Notes: generated from the letters alone by a model not told the origin. Numbered from the stretch's first letter, positions 9,030 through 17,521 are shown. The stretch is 64,000 nt of DNA from Natronococcus sp. CG52 (GCF_023913515.1 NZ_CP099391.1:2356001-2420000); one strand, 5' to 3'. Numbers and translations are program-made.

Positions 9030-9446
9030 TCAGGTCGAGGACGTCAGGCCGACGCGGTTTCCCTCCGTATCCGCAACGACCGCGTAGTAACTATCCATTT
9101 CGGGAATGTTCTCCTTCGGAATGAGAACCTCTCCGCCGCTTGATTCCACGTGAGAGAGCGCGGTGTCCAGATCCCCGTCAACAGTTAGATAGACGACGGG
9201 TCCGCTGTCAACGGTCGGCGTGTACGGAATCGTCGCCCCGCTCTCGGCGGTGAATTCCTCGTTCTCGAGGATCATCCCACCGACGTCGCCGTCCTCAGTG
9301 TGAAACATTCCAGCCCTCCCGTTCTGGGAGTCTTCCTCCTCAGGATCGTATACGTCTATATCACGCCCCGTTATTTCCGAATAGAAGTCGACAGCCCTGT
9401 CAAAGTCGGTGCTTGGGAGTTCGACCCAAGTAAATGCGTGCGTCAT
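9030..9446 (-). CDS. VOC (glyoxalase/bleomycin-resistance) superfamily protein
   Basis: The 138-residue protein starts at MTHAFTWVELPSTDFDRAV, preceded by GAGGAG eight bases upstream, so the 31-codon upstream extension is not needed. Two paired beta-alpha-beta-beta-beta modules are visible (FYSEITG ... VGGMILEN and PVVYLTVDG ... YYAVVADTEGNRVGL), with a C-terminal D-x-E-G-N-x-x-G-L pattern typical of VOC folds. Such proteins are small metal-dependent dioxygenases, lyases or binding proteins. The substrate is not predictable. It is monocistronic and convergent with tRNA-Ser. Confidence 0.88.
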   Translation of the reverse strand: MTHAFTWVELPSTDFDRAVDFYSEITGRDIDVYDPEEEDSQNGRAGMFHTEDGDVGGMILENEEFTAESGATIPYTPTVDSGPVVYLTVDGDLDTALSHVESSGGEVLIPKENIPEMDSYYAVVADTEGNRVGLTSST

Positions 9447-9686
9447 GGTCTTTTTCTCCTCGTAGAGGGCCGCTTCCTCCACTACGCCGTAGGTGCTCAG
9501 CGATAGTATAGACGCGCCTAGCGGAGTGTAAGTAGACATATTTTCAATCCCAAGTCTGTGAGATCGGATTCGAAATCACCGCCGATTCGCTCATCCGGAT
9601 CAGCCGTAACTCAGTTGGAGGCCGTCGGCAGCGGTCGAATGAGACGCGTTCGATCTGGCTGCGTGCGAGTAGTGAACCGTCGGAAT
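9447..9686. other. gene-free stretch upstream of the VOC gene
   Basis: It holds the likely VOC promoter region but no convincing gene. A frame continues upstream from the VOC ATG for 31 codons; I regard it as non-coding because the Shine-Dalgarno sits at the internal ATG. Confidence 0.5.
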
Positions 9687-9811
9687 TATAGTAGCCACTG
9701 AAAGTCAATGCACATCCGATCGCACGACAGGAGCGCGGTTCGGAGCGAGCGAAGCAAGCGAGAACCGCGGACAGTGCGATCGGTGTGTAAATCGTTTCAG
9801 TGGCTACTATA
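9687..9811. mobile_element. 125-bp MITE-like inverted-repeat element
   Basis: Perfect 17-bp terminal inverted repeats read TATAGTAGCCACTGAAA (9687-9703) and its complement (9795-9811). Inner matches GATCGCAC/GTGCGATC and GCGGTTC/GAACCGC let the whole element fold into one long hairpin whose centre is GCGAAGC. It carries no gene. The structure fits a miniature inverted-repeat element moved in trans; no clear target duplication was seen. Confidence 0.7.
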
Positions 9812-9907
9812 GCGAACGACGATACCCGTTCGTACTCCGATACGTTCTCTCTCGGTTCACGCTGTAGTCGCGCTCGCTGCTCGCGGCTCCCATCATTCGC
9901 AGGGTGG

Positions 9908-9915
9908 TTTTTTAT
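9908..9915 (+). promoter_or_regulatory. TATA element of the Fe-S subunit transcript
   Basis: TTTTTTAT lies 27 nt before the ATG at 9943, the start of a 20-codon upstream ORF, and 86 nt before the main ATG at 10002. A leaderless transcript would therefore begin at the upstream ORF. Confidence 0.5.
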
Positions 9916-9942
9916 CCCAGCAGGAGTGGGAGGTCGCCCTAC

Positions 9943-10005
9943 ATGGTGACAATGTCAGGAATTGAAAATGAAAGGGCGGACGGGAGAGGTGGGGTTCTTC
10001 GATGA
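9943..10005 (+). CDS. 20-residue upstream ORF coupled to the Fe-S subunit
   Basis: This frame reads MVTMSGIENERADGRGGVLR and its TGA overlaps the ATG of the next gene (ATGA). Its ATG is at leaderless distance from the TATA element. It may be a leader that couples or regulates translation of the ferredoxin gene. There is no independent evidence that it is translated. Confidence 0.35.
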   Translation: MVTMSGIENERADGRGGVLR

Positions 10006-11402
10006 GTTCCGACGACGAGCACCCGGATAGCGACCTCTTCCACCCGTTGGGAGAAGCCGCGGAGAAAGACTACAGGGCCATGCTCGAGGAGACCGAGTAC
10101 GATGCCGACCTCGGCATGGAGATGGCTCGGGACGCCATGCGGCTCAACAAGGGGGAAATCACGGAGGAGGAGTTCTACGATCGGTACCACGAGGACGTTC
10201 TCGAGGAGTTCGGCGAGGACAGCCGTCCGATGGCCGAGCGAGTCGAACAAGCCCGCGAGGAGGAGGGGCGACTCGAGCGGGCGCTGTCCCGCTTCGGCGA
10301 CGACGAGGACTCCCGGCGGGACGCGATGAAGAAGATGGGTGCCGGCGCCGCAGCCGTCGGCCTCGGCGCGTGGGGGACGGCCGAGAGCGGGGACGACTCG
10401 GAGCCGAACGTCGCCGCAGCCCAGGAGGACGAGGGGGACGAAGGTGGCGGTGACGGGACCCAGTGGGGGATGGCCCTCGACCTCGAGGTCTGTGACGGCT
10501 GTCTCTCGTGTGTCGTCGCTTGCAACCAGGAGCACAACTGGAACGAGGGGGCGAACTGGATGTACATTCTCGCCTACGACGACGGCACCGTCGAGTCGCC
10601 CGAGGCGGACGAGTTCGAGGATACGCGGGACTTTAACTACCTGATTCGCCCCTGCCAACACTGTACCGACGCCCCCTGCGAGAAGGTGTGTCCGACGACC
10701 GCCCGCCACACGCGAGAGGAGGGGGGCCTCGTCCTCACCGACTACGACGTCTGTATCGGCTGCCGGTACTGCCAGGTCGCCTGTCCGTACGGGGTCAACT
10801 ACTTCCAGTGGGAGGAGCCCTACGTTGATGCCCCGTCGGAAGACCTCGGCGAGGACATGATGTACGACGAACGCGGTCGCTGGGTCAGCGGTCGCGGTCC
10901 GCGCGGTGTGATGCAGAAGTGCATCTTCGATCCGGCCCGCCAGGACGGTAACCTGGGCGAGGATATGGTCGGCACCACAGCCTGCGAGCAAGCCTGCCCC
11001 CCTGGCGCGATCCAGTTCGGCGACATGAACGATCCCGACAGCGACCCACAGCAGTACATCGAGAACGTCCCGCTCGCCCGCGCCCGGGAGGAGGACCCGG
11101 ACGACCAGGAACTCCAGGACGCGATCACCGTCCTCAAGGAGGGCGAGGACGCGGGCGGGATGACCCAGGAGGAAGCGGAGCGTCTTCTCCGCGGCGAGTA
11201 CGGGAGCGCCGACTCGACCTTCAAGCTCCTCGAGGAGTACAACACCGATCCGAACGTGATCTACATCGGGAACGAGCCGGGGCCGAACGCCGAACAGGTT
11301 CCGGGACCGGTCGCCTACGACGACGTCGGACAGGTCGACAACGAGAAGAACGTCCTCGACGACAGGACGGTTAACGAGGGACTCGAGGGGCTGTCACTGT
11401 AG
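10002..11402 (+). CDS. four-cluster 4Fe-4S ferredoxin subunit (DmsB/NrfC type) with Tat-like segment
   Basis: The protein has 466 residues. Residues 1-104 are a helical acidic domain (the '4Fe-4S ferredoxin N-terminal' type of haloarchaea). A twin-arginine-like segment follows, SRRDAMKKMGAGAAAVGLG (about 104-122). Four Cys clusters come next: CDGCLSCVVAC, CQHCTDAPCEKVCP, CIGCRYCQVACPYG and a split set CIFDP ... CEQACPPG. This is the electron-transfer subunit of molybdopterin oxidoreductases. No catalytic subunit or NrfD anchor is adjacent, which is odd; the gene is flanked by a MITE-like element and a convergent beta-helix gene. The Tat motif is internal rather than N-terminal. Confidence 0.9.
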   Translation: MSSDDEHPDSDLFHPLGEAAEKDYRAMLEETEYDADLGMEMARDAMRLNKGEITEEEFYDRYHEDVLEEFGEDSRPMAERVEQAREEEGRLERALSRFGDDEDSRRDAMKKMGAGAAAVGLGAWGTAESGDDSEPNVAAAQEDEGDEGGGDGTQWGMALDLEVCDGCLSCVVACNQEHNWNEGANWMYILAYDDGTVESPEADEFEDTRDFNYLIRPCQHCTDAPCEKVCPTTARHTREEGGLVLTDYDVCIGCRYCQVACPYGVNYFQWEEPYVDAPSEDLGEDMMYDERGRWVSGRGPRGVMQKCIFDPARQDGNLGEDMVGTTACEQACPPGAIQFGDMNDPDSDPQQYIENVPLARAREEDPDDQELQDAITVLKEGEDAGGMTQEEAERLLRGEYGSADSTFKLLEEYNTDPNVIYIGNEPGPNAEQVPGPVAYDDVGQVDNEKNVLDDRTVNEGLEGLSL

Positions 11403-11464
11403 GCAGCCGCAACCGTCGGTATGGCTGCCTCCGACGGGGACGAAGGAGGGGATACGACCGGTGC

Positions 11465-13114
11465 CTAGACGCTGTAGCCAAAGTTGAAATCGCCCTGCCA
11501 GTTCGTCCGTTGGCCGTTGAAGATCGTCTGCGCACGGTGCCGGTTCCCGACCCACAGGACGTTCTGCAGCGTCGTGCGGGAATCGCTCATCACGATCCCC
11601 TCGAAGAACGAGTTCGTGATGTTGTGTTCCCTGCCGCTCTCGCCGAACCGGAGGCTCGCCCCGTCGGTATCGATCTCGCAGTGGTCCAGCGAGAGTCGGT
11701 CGACGTTCGTTCCCTGCCTGCTGACGAAGATTCCGTGCCGATCGACGTTCGACTGCGGATCGATATCGTACTCGCAGTCTTTGAACGTCACGTTCGACGA
11801 TCGAACGTAGATCGGATAGTCCGAAATCGTCGGGCTCGACCTGTCGATGAGCGAACATCCCTCGAAAACCGTGCGCGAGTTGTCGTCGTCAGAGACTCGG
11901 ATCGCGCGCCCGTCGGTGCCTTCGTCGACGATGTGCATGTTCGAGATTCTCGCCGAACCGTCCTGCGTGAGTCGAACGATCTCGGTGTCCTTCTCGACCT
12001 CGTTGTGGACTCGAAGCCCGTTGACGACCTGTCCGCTTCCGAGCTGGAGCCAGAGCCCGGACCACGCACGTCCCGGGTGTTCGTCCATCGTGATCCGGCA
12101 GTTGTACATGTAGTCGTCGGCGCCGAGGCGGAAGCATCCGCCGCCGCAGTTGCGGGCGTGACAGCCCTGATAGATGTTCCGACCGGAGTTGGACGACGCG
12201 TAGAACGCGCTGGTTTTGAAGCCCGACACCTGGCACCCTTCCCAGATGTTCACGCCGACGTTGTTCACTTCCGAACTGAACGCGAGTGCGTACGGCCCCT
12301 CTCGGCCGTGGTACGTGTCGCCGTCGTTCAGGTGAACGTTTCTGATGATATTCGTCGTCTCGGGCGTTCTTCCGTCGATCATGATCGTGTGGAGATCACC
12401 GCCGTACGCGGCCCCGCGATTGCGCTGTCCTACCAGCCGGATGTTCTCTATACGCCCGCACCCGTGCGTGTACCACCGACCGATTCCAGAATCGTAATCG
12501 CCGGTGATGTCGATGCGCAGGTCGCGCATCACCGTCCGCTGGGCTTGCCCAGCCGACGTATTGATTCGTCCGACGGTCATCATCCGGTCAACGTTCTGGT
12601 CGTTGACTCTGAGCGTGGCGGTCGGCTCTCCGACCAGGCCGAAGAACCGGTGGCTGGGCAGGTCGAGATTGTTCGACCGGACGAACCACGTCTCGGCCGG
12701 GACTACGTACAGATGGTTCCGATTCGCGGGGGAGAACGAGTTGTAGTGTCTCCGTATCGCGGCCCACAGATCGTCCTGTCGCGGGCGCACGCCGAGATCC
12801 ACGCGCACGTTGACGACGTTCGGGTTCGTCGCACTCTGAACCTGTACACTGTTAGTATCACCGTCTTGAACGGCGGGCGAAAGAGATCCCTCGAAGTCGA
12901 GTCGGGTGATACCGTCACTGACGTCGGTCCCCGAGTCACTTACCGTGATTCCGTGCGCGGCACCTTCGCCGTCGGGAGCCGCCGCGGCGACGTCGTTGCC
13001 GGACATCGTTGCCTGTACACCCGTTCCCAGTCCGACGGCACCGAGCAACTGCATGTACGATCGTCGCGATACGTCTCTCTCGTTCGATTCGTCGGGGGAT
13101 TCGTTCTCTGACAT
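11465..13114 (-). CDS. Tat-exported right-handed beta-helix (pectate-lyase-like) protein
   Basis: The 549-residue protein has a Tat signal at residues 15-36 (VSRRSYMQLLGAVGLG), so it should be exported folded. After about residue 140 it consists of short repeating strands rich in Asn and Gly (NIIRNVHLND, NVGVNIWEGCQVSG, NIYQGCHARNCGG, VFEGCSLIDR, NVTFKDCEYD), the Asn-ladder pattern of parallel beta-helix folds such as pectate lyases, polysaccharide lyases and phage tailspikes. No catalytic residues can be assigned. It stands alone with AT-rich DNA upstream, and could act on an extracellular polysaccharide or be a surface structural protein. Confidence 0.8.
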   Translation of the reverse strand: MSENESPDESNERDVSRRSYMQLLGAVGLGTGVQATMSGNDVAAAAPDGEGAAHGITVSDSGTDVSDGITRLDFEGSLSPAVQDGDTNSVQVQSATNPNVVNVRVDLGVRPRQDDLWAAIRRHYNSFSPANRNHLYVVPAETWFVRSNNLDLPSHRFFGLVGEPTATLRVNDQNVDRMMTVGRINTSAGQAQRTVMRDLRIDITGDYDSGIGRWYTHGCGRIENIRLVGQRNRGAAYGGDLHTIMIDGRTPETTNIIRNVHLNDGDTYHGREGPYALAFSSEVNNVGVNIWEGCQVSGFKTSAFYASSNSGRNIYQGCHARNCGGGCFRLGADDYMYNCRITMDEHPGRAWSGLWLQLGSGQVVNGLRVHNEVEKDTEIVRLTQDGSARISNMHIVDEGTDGRAIRVSDDDNSRTVFEGCSLIDRSSPTISDYPIYVRSSNVTFKDCEYDIDPQSNVDRHGIFVSRQGTNVDRLSLDHCEIDTDGASLRFGESGREHNITNSFFEGIVMSDSRTTLQNVLWVGNRHRAQTIFNGQRTNWQGDFNFGYSV

Positions 13115-13402
13115 CGCGAGATGACAGTCATGATTTCACTAATTTGTAGTCCGCAAGTTACCGAGAGTTCGGTATCGCCTACTCGAGTTTCGAGAAATGA
13201 ACTTCTAGTATTTCCTATCAGTATTAAAAATAATATATTTAAGCGATAGTATTACAATATATGACTGTAGCTGTTCAGTAACTATTTTAGTCTCCATTGA
13301 CACGCTCCACACCTACCAGTAAACGGCGTAGACTCTCCGCTTCAATGATCGAACGGACTCCGATACGCTATCACCGTTGCCCGAGAAACTCGAGCGGCGT
13401 TG
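13115..13402. other. AT-rich gene-free stretch upstream of the beta-helix gene
   Basis: The bases around 13195-13270 are far richer in A and T than the rest (runs such as TATTAAAAATAATATATTTAAG). This gives candidate promoter elements for the beta-helix gene and a composition typical of acquired DNA. No gene is supported here. Confidence 0.5.
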
Positions 13403-13480
13403 ACGAGACGCGAAGCGTCTCGTTCGCACACCAGAAATCGAAGATTTCTGACTGCCAATCAGAACGCATAGCGTTCTGAT
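13403..13480. repeat. three tandem perfect triloop hairpins
   Basis: Three adjacent hairpins have perfect stems of 9, 8 and 10 bp: ACGAGACGC-GAA-GCGTCTCGT (13403-13423), CAGAAATC-GAA-GATTTCTG (13432-13450) and ATCAGAACGC-ATA-GCGTTCTGAT (13458-13480). They may be the structured end of a decayed IS200/IS605-type element. No transposase remains next to them. Confidence 0.7.
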
Positions 13481-13639
13481 GACGCTCGCTGAGAGAGGGG
13501 GCTTAGCACCTCGATTCAGCTAATTCTGGACGGGGTCGTGATAACGAGCCGATGCTCGCCGTCGATCACGATTGTCCTCGGCAGTTCATTTTCGACTGAA
13601 ACACCCGCATTCATGCGTCTCGAGTGCGATCCGCTGCGT

Positions 13640-13837
13640 ATGGACCTTCGTCAGCGGCTGATCGTCGGACTGCTCTGGATCGGCGTCGCGGGGCTGATGG
13701 CGCTCACGCTCTATCCCGCGCCGTCCCTGTCCCTGAGTGTGCTCGTACGGCTGTTCGTCGTGGCGTTCGCGCTCTTTCTCGCTTTCGTCTACCTGTTCGA
13801 CCCGCGGGGCGTACTCAGCCGCCAGCCGTTTCACTGA
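13640..13837 (+). CDS. small two-helix membrane protein
   Basis: The 65-residue protein MDLRQRLIVG has two transmembrane segments, about residues 7-25 (LIVGLLWIGVAGLMALTLY) and 31-52 (LSVLVRLFVVAFALFLAFVYL), then a short basic tail. An ATG nine codons upstream is possible. I recognise it as a conserved haloarchaeal membrane orphan but cannot name a function. It converges with leuA/cimA. Confidence 0.6.
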   Translation: MDLRQRLIVGLLWIGVAGLMALTLYPAPSLSLSVLVRLFVVAFALFLAFVYLFDPRGVLSRQPFH

Positions 13838-13877
13838 TCGCGTCCGGAACGTGCATCGAACAGTGAACGACGAGGGG

Positions 13878-15404
13878 TCAGTCGTCGGCCGGCGCGAGCG
13901 GTTCCGCGTCGGACTCGAGCAATCGGTCGAGCGCGTCGACCATCGCTTCGACGCTCGCCCGCGTAATGTCGGCCTCGCTGCGGGCGACCGTCACCGATCG
14001 GTCGTTTCGAACCATCGTCACCTCGACGGTAACGACGGCGTCGGTGCCACCGGTGACCGCGTCGACGTGATAGGACTCGAGTTCGGCGTCGGCCATCGAG
14101 CCGAGCGCCTCTCGGACCGCGGAGACGGCGGCGTCGACCGGACCCGAGCCGGTACCGCTGGCGACCCGCTCCTCGCCACTGACGTCGAGTCGGATACTCG
14201 CGGTGGGAACGGGGCCGCCGCTCGTGGCGTTCAGATCGAGGAGTTCCACGACGCGGTCTCGGTCGTCGCCGGTGACGTCCTCGGCGACGGCGAGCAGGTC
14301 GGCGTCGGTAACGCGGCGGCCGCGGTCGCCGAGTTCGGTGACGCGGGTCGCGATCGCCGCGACCTCGTCCTCGCTGGCGTCGACGTCGTGTTCCTCGAGC
14401 GTCGCCCTGACGCCGGCTCGGCCCGTGTGTTTGCCGAGCGCGAGGCGGCGTTCGCGACCGACCGTCTCGGGCGCGTACGGTTCGTACATCTTGTCGTCCT
14501 TCAGCGTCCCGTCGGTGTGGATACCGCTCTCGTGCGTGAAGGCGTTCTCGCCGATGACGGCCTTATTCGGCGGTAGCGGGACGCCGGTCGCCCGCGAGAC
14601 GAGCTGAGCGAGATCGTACAGCTCCTCCAGCTCGACCGACTCGACGTCGTAGACGTGCTCGAGCGCGATCGCAACCTCCTCGAGGGCGACGTTGCCGGCG
14701 CGTTCGCCGAGGCCATTGACGGTACAGTGAACGAGGTCCGCACCCGCCGAGACGGCCGCCAGCGCGTTTGCGACGCCCAGCCCCAGATCGTCGTGGGTGT
14801 GGGCGCTGACCGGGCCGAGCGCGGCGAGTCGGGAGACCGCCTCGGCCGTGCGCTCGGGGCCGGTGTGACCGACGGTGTCGGCGAAGCAGGTCCGGTCGGC
14901 GCCCGCGTCGAGGGCGGTCCCCATCAGTTCCTCGAGGTAGTCGAGGTCGGCACGGGAGCCGTCCTCGCCGATGACCTCCACCCACAGCCCGTGGTCGGTG
15001 GCGTACTCGACGAGCTCGGCGGTCGCCTCGAGGTTCGCCTCGCGGGAGGTGCCGACCTTCCCCTCGACGTGGCGGTCGCTCGCGGGGACCACGAGGTGGA
15101 CCCCGTCGACGTCGCAGTCCAGCGCGAGATCGATGTCGACTTCCATTCCGCGACAGAAACTGGTGACGCGGGCCTCGAGGCCGAGGTCGGTCACTCGCGA
15201 GATGGCCTGTCGCTCGCCCGCGCCGGTGCAAGCGCTGCCGGCCTCGATGACCGAAACGCCGGTTCGCTCGAGCCCGCGAGCGATCTCGACCTTCTCGTCG
15301 GGTGAGAGCGAGACACCCGGGGCTTGTTCGCCGTCACGAAGCGTCGTATCGAGAAGGCGGACTGTACGATCAGATGCAATTGTCTGCTCCGGAGTGGGGG
15401 TCAC
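13878..15404 (-). CDS. leuA: 2-isopropylmalate / (R)-citramalate synthase family enzyme
   Basis: The 508-residue enzyme starts with GTG. The catalytic TIM barrel shows LLDTTLRDGEQAPGV (near residue 17), HTHDDLGLGVANALAAV (metal-binding HxH region) and NGLGERAGNVALEEV; ESGIHTDG follows in the linker. The C-terminal LeuA dimer domain (about 385-500) carries allosteric regulation. The enzyme condenses acetyl-CoA with either 2-oxoisovalerate (leucine branch) or pyruvate (citramalate route to isoleucine). Sequence alone does not decide which, and no ilv or leu genes are adjacent. A 29-codon open frame ends ten bases before the GTG. Confidence 0.92.
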   Translation of the reverse strand: MTPTPEQTIASDRTVRLLDTTLRDGEQAPGVSLSPDEKVEIARGLERTGVSVIEAGSACTGAGERQAISRVTDLGLEARVTSFCRGMEVDIDLALDCDVDGVHLVVPASDRHVEGKVGTSREANLEATAELVEYATDHGLWVEVIGEDGSRADLDYLEELMGTALDAGADRTCFADTVGHTGPERTAEAVSRLAALGPVSAHTHDDLGLGVANALAAVSAGADLVHCTVNGLGERAGNVALEEVAIALEHVYDVESVELEELYDLAQLVSRATGVPLPPNKAVIGENAFTHESGIHTDGTLKDDKMYEPYAPETVGRERRLALGKHTGRAGVRATLEEHDVDASEDEVAAIATRVTELGDRGRRVTDADLLAVAEDVTGDDRDRVVELLDLNATSGGPVPTASIRLDVSGEERVASGTGSGPVDAAVSAVREALGSMADAELESYHVDAVTGGTDAVVTVEVTMVRNDRSVTVARSEADITRASVEAMVDALDRLLESDAEPLAPADD

Positions 15405-15414
15405 GAAGGAAGAA

Positions 15415-15504
15415 TTATTTCCGTCCTGGAATTTCGCGCCCAGCCGGGTTGCCCCGACTTCCTCTATCCTCGGAATCCGGCGTTGAGAACGAATCTCGTG
15501 CCAT
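15415..15504 (-). CDS. possible 29-residue upstream ORF of leuA/cimA
   Basis: The frame begins MARDSFSTPDSEDRG and ends ten bases before the leuA/cimA GTG. A TATA-like GGTTAAG sits about 28 nt before its ATG, so a leaderless transcript could begin here. It contains no Leu or Val and a single Ile, so it is not a classical attenuator peptide. It may be chance. Confidence 0.25.
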   Translation of the reverse strand: MARDSFSTPDSEDRGSRGNPAGREIPGRK

Positions 15505-15675
15505 TGTACTGTGTGCTATTGGCGCATGCTGACTTAACCCCGCCGGTCGCGGCACCATCTGCGCGGCTGAGAGATCGATCGAAATTACCGGACCGAATCG
15601 GATCGAACGACCCGAAGCGAGAGTCGAGGACAACCACCCGAACACCCATCCGTCACCTCGCCGTACCCCGCGTAC

Positions 15676-16236
15676 ATGGACGCGAATCTGGAGCCACTCG
15701 CCCGATCGCTTCGTGCGGCGCCGATCGTCGACCGGGACGGGTACGAGTACTTCGTTCACGGCGTCACCGACGGAATCCCGCCGATGGAACCCGACGTACT
15801 GAACGCGATCGCCGACGGATTCCGCGAGCGGATCGAGTTCGCCGACGTCGACGTGATCGTCGCTCCCGAAGCGATGGGGATCCACCACGCCGCGGCGCTC
15901 TCGCTCGCAACCGACGTCCCGTTCGTGGTCGTCCGCAAGCGCTCGTACGGCTTTCCGGCGGAGGTCGCCGTCCACCAGAAAACCGGCTACGGCGAGAGCG
16001 AGTTCTTCCTGAACGGAGTCGACGCCGGCGACCGCGCGGTCGTCGTCGACGACGTCCTCTCGTCCGGAAACACGATCGAGACCATCTGCGAGGCGCTCGA
16101 GTCCGCCGATGCGGAGATCGTCGACGTCGCAGTCGTCCTGCGGCGCGTCGACAGTGACCGCGAGGAGTTTTCCAGAAGGGTGACGCACCTGCTCGACGTT
16201 CGCGTCGAGGACGGAGAACTCGTGATCGTCGACTGA
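15676..16236 (+). CDS. hpt: hypoxanthine/guanine (or adenine) phosphoribosyltransferase
   Basis: The 186-residue enzyme belongs to the type I PRTase fold. The PRPP-binding loop is RAVVVDDVLSSGNT (about 115-128), and a flexible loop and base-recognition region surround MGIHHAAALSLATDVPF and RKRSYGFPAEV. It salvages purine bases to nucleotides in the cytoplasm. Haloarchaeal members are annotated as HGPRTase although the sequence is closer to Apt, so base preference needs assay. It is monocistronic. Confidence 0.88.
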   Translation: MDANLEPLARSLRAAPIVDRDGYEYFVHGVTDGIPPMEPDVLNAIADGFRERIEFADVDVIVAPEAMGIHHAAALSLATDVPFVVVRKRSYGFPAEVAVHQKTGYGESEFFLNGVDAGDRAVVVDDVLSSGNTIETICEALESADAEIVDVAVVLRRVDSDREEFSRRVTHLLDVRVEDGELVIVD

Positions 16237-16337
16237 ACGGTGTACTGCCGGACAGACCTATTCGAAGATCGGTCTCGAATTCGCGGCCATTGCCGGTGAC
16301 AACGGCCGCACTCGACCGACCAACTTCTCACCGACTT

Positions 16338-16703
16338 CTACCCGGCGGTACAGTCGTCTTCGAGCACGAGTTGATCGCCGGGCTCGACGCCGGCCGCCGC
16401 GCCAGCGGGAAGTTCGGCGATCAGGTCGCACGTTTCGCGGGCGAAGCCGCGCCAGGGGCGAAGCCGCTCGACGCGCTGGACGACGCCGTCGACGACCCAG
16501 ACGACGTCGAGCGGGACGAAGACGAACAGCATGTGCACGTCGCGAGTCCTGGCCGTCCCGAACCGGAACGCGAGCGCGTAGTCGTCGGGGAGCGACCGGC
16601 GAAACGTGAGCCCGCGGAACTGACTCGCGATCGAATCCGCGGTCTCGACGGTCGAGGCCAGGGTCTCCGCCGGTTTGCGCTCCGACTCGTGGACGAGTTG
16701 CAC
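16338..16703 (-). CDS. DUF192 family protein
   Basis: The 121-residue protein probably starts at a GTG (VQLVHESERKPAETLA); upstream codons of the open frame are Ser/Arg-rich and overlap the divergent gene. Family features are LTFRRSLPDDYALAFRF, MLFVFVPLDVVWVVDG and VLELP-like AELPAGAAAGVEPGDQL, the conserved strand and turn pattern of DUF192 small beta proteins. Function is unknown; some members are secreted, but I see no signal peptide here. It is divergent from the HNH-like gene. Confidence 0.8.
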   Translation of the reverse strand: MQLVHESERKPAETLASTVETADSIASQFRGLTFRRSLPDDYALAFRFGTARTRDVHMLFVFVPLDVVWVVDGVVQRVERLRPWRGFARETCDLIAELPAGAAAGVEPGDQLVLEDDCTAG

Positions 16704-16837
16704 GCACTCGAGTCGCGGTGGATCGGTGAAAAAGGTCCCGTTCGCCGACGATTTCCCTCTAATCCACTCGTGCGTCGCGGCACAGTGTCGGATCGACCGA
16801 GGGTTCAAATTCCCGGCGCTCGAACGCGGGCTATAGC

Positions 16838-17374
16838 ATGGAGAAGACGCCACAGGGAACGTCGGTCGGCGTCGACGATCCGTACGAGTTCGCGGGCGTC
16901 TGTGACCACCTCACCGGCGAGGGCCGGTGTCGGTACGCGTTCGACCACTACGAACACGACCCCGATTTCGCCCGCGAACGCGCGACCGATGACTACGAGT
17001 GTCCCGTCGTCGACCCCGAAACCGACGAGACGTGGACCGACTGTCCCCACTTTCGCTCGCGCAACCGCGACCGCGAGTGCGTCCGCTGCGGACTCGAGGA
17101 GAAGCGACTGGCTCACGACGACGAGCGGCCGCTGCTCGAGGAGCACCACCTCTCGTACGCACGCAACGGCGAGGAACTCTCCCACGAGATCACGGTCTAC
17201 CTCTGTCGGTGGTGTCACTCGAAGGTCCACAACTCGTGGGCGCGGATCACCGACGACGCCGCGCCGGACCCCGACGCTGTCGCCGCGCTCGAATCGCGTC
17301 GCGGCCGCGAACGGGACGAACTGGGGTTCGAGTCGGCGGCGACGCGCTACGAGAACGGCGAGACGGGGGAGTAG
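16838..17374 (+). CDS. HNH-like zinc-binding protein (DUF7097-like)
   Basis: The 178-residue protein has an N-terminal Cys/His region (CDHLTGEGRC ... YECP ... DCPHF) and a central HNH-type module: CVRCGLEEKRL, EEHHLSYARN and YLCRWCHSKVHNSW (about 86-138), the C-x2-C ... HH ... C-x2-C-x3-H layout of HNH nucleases. It could cut DNA or simply bind zinc; the His pair is present, so nuclease activity is possible. It resembles a conserved haloarchaeal single-copy family I believe is DUF7097. No restriction or mobile genes are nearby. Confidence 0.7.
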   Translation: MEKTPQGTSVGVDDPYEFAGVCDHLTGEGRCRYAFDHYEHDPDFARERATDDYECPVVDPETDETWTDCPHFRSRNRDRECVRCGLEEKRLAHDDERPLLEEHHLSYARNGEELSHEITVYLCRWCHSKVHNSWARITDDAAPDPDAVAALESRRGRERDELGFESAATRYENGETGE

Positions 17375-17521
17375 GCGGGCGCATGCGGACTCCCGAGATA
17401 GAGACGTCCTCGAGCGGGGAGCGTCGATTGCGTCGCCACTCGAGACCGTTCGACTCCTCCTCACCGGCCGGATCAGGAAGTTGCAAGTACCGTTCCGACG
17501 CGCGCTTCCCGGGCTTCGATC

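Noticed and set aside
9687-9811. Possible CRISPR unit or riboswitch
   Set aside because: A single self-complementary element with no spacer periodicity; a MITE-like element explains it. No CRISPR array was seen anywhere in the window.
11510-13111. 533-codon plus-strand frame opposite the beta-helix gene
   Set aside because: Lacks domain features, while the minus strand has a Tat signal and Asn-ladder repeats.
16799-16825. GAGGGTTCAAATTCCCGG looks like a tRNA T arm
   Set aside because: No acceptor, D or anticodon stem could be built around it and the T stem pairs poorly; probably chance upstream of the HNH-like gene, or at most a tiny integration scar.
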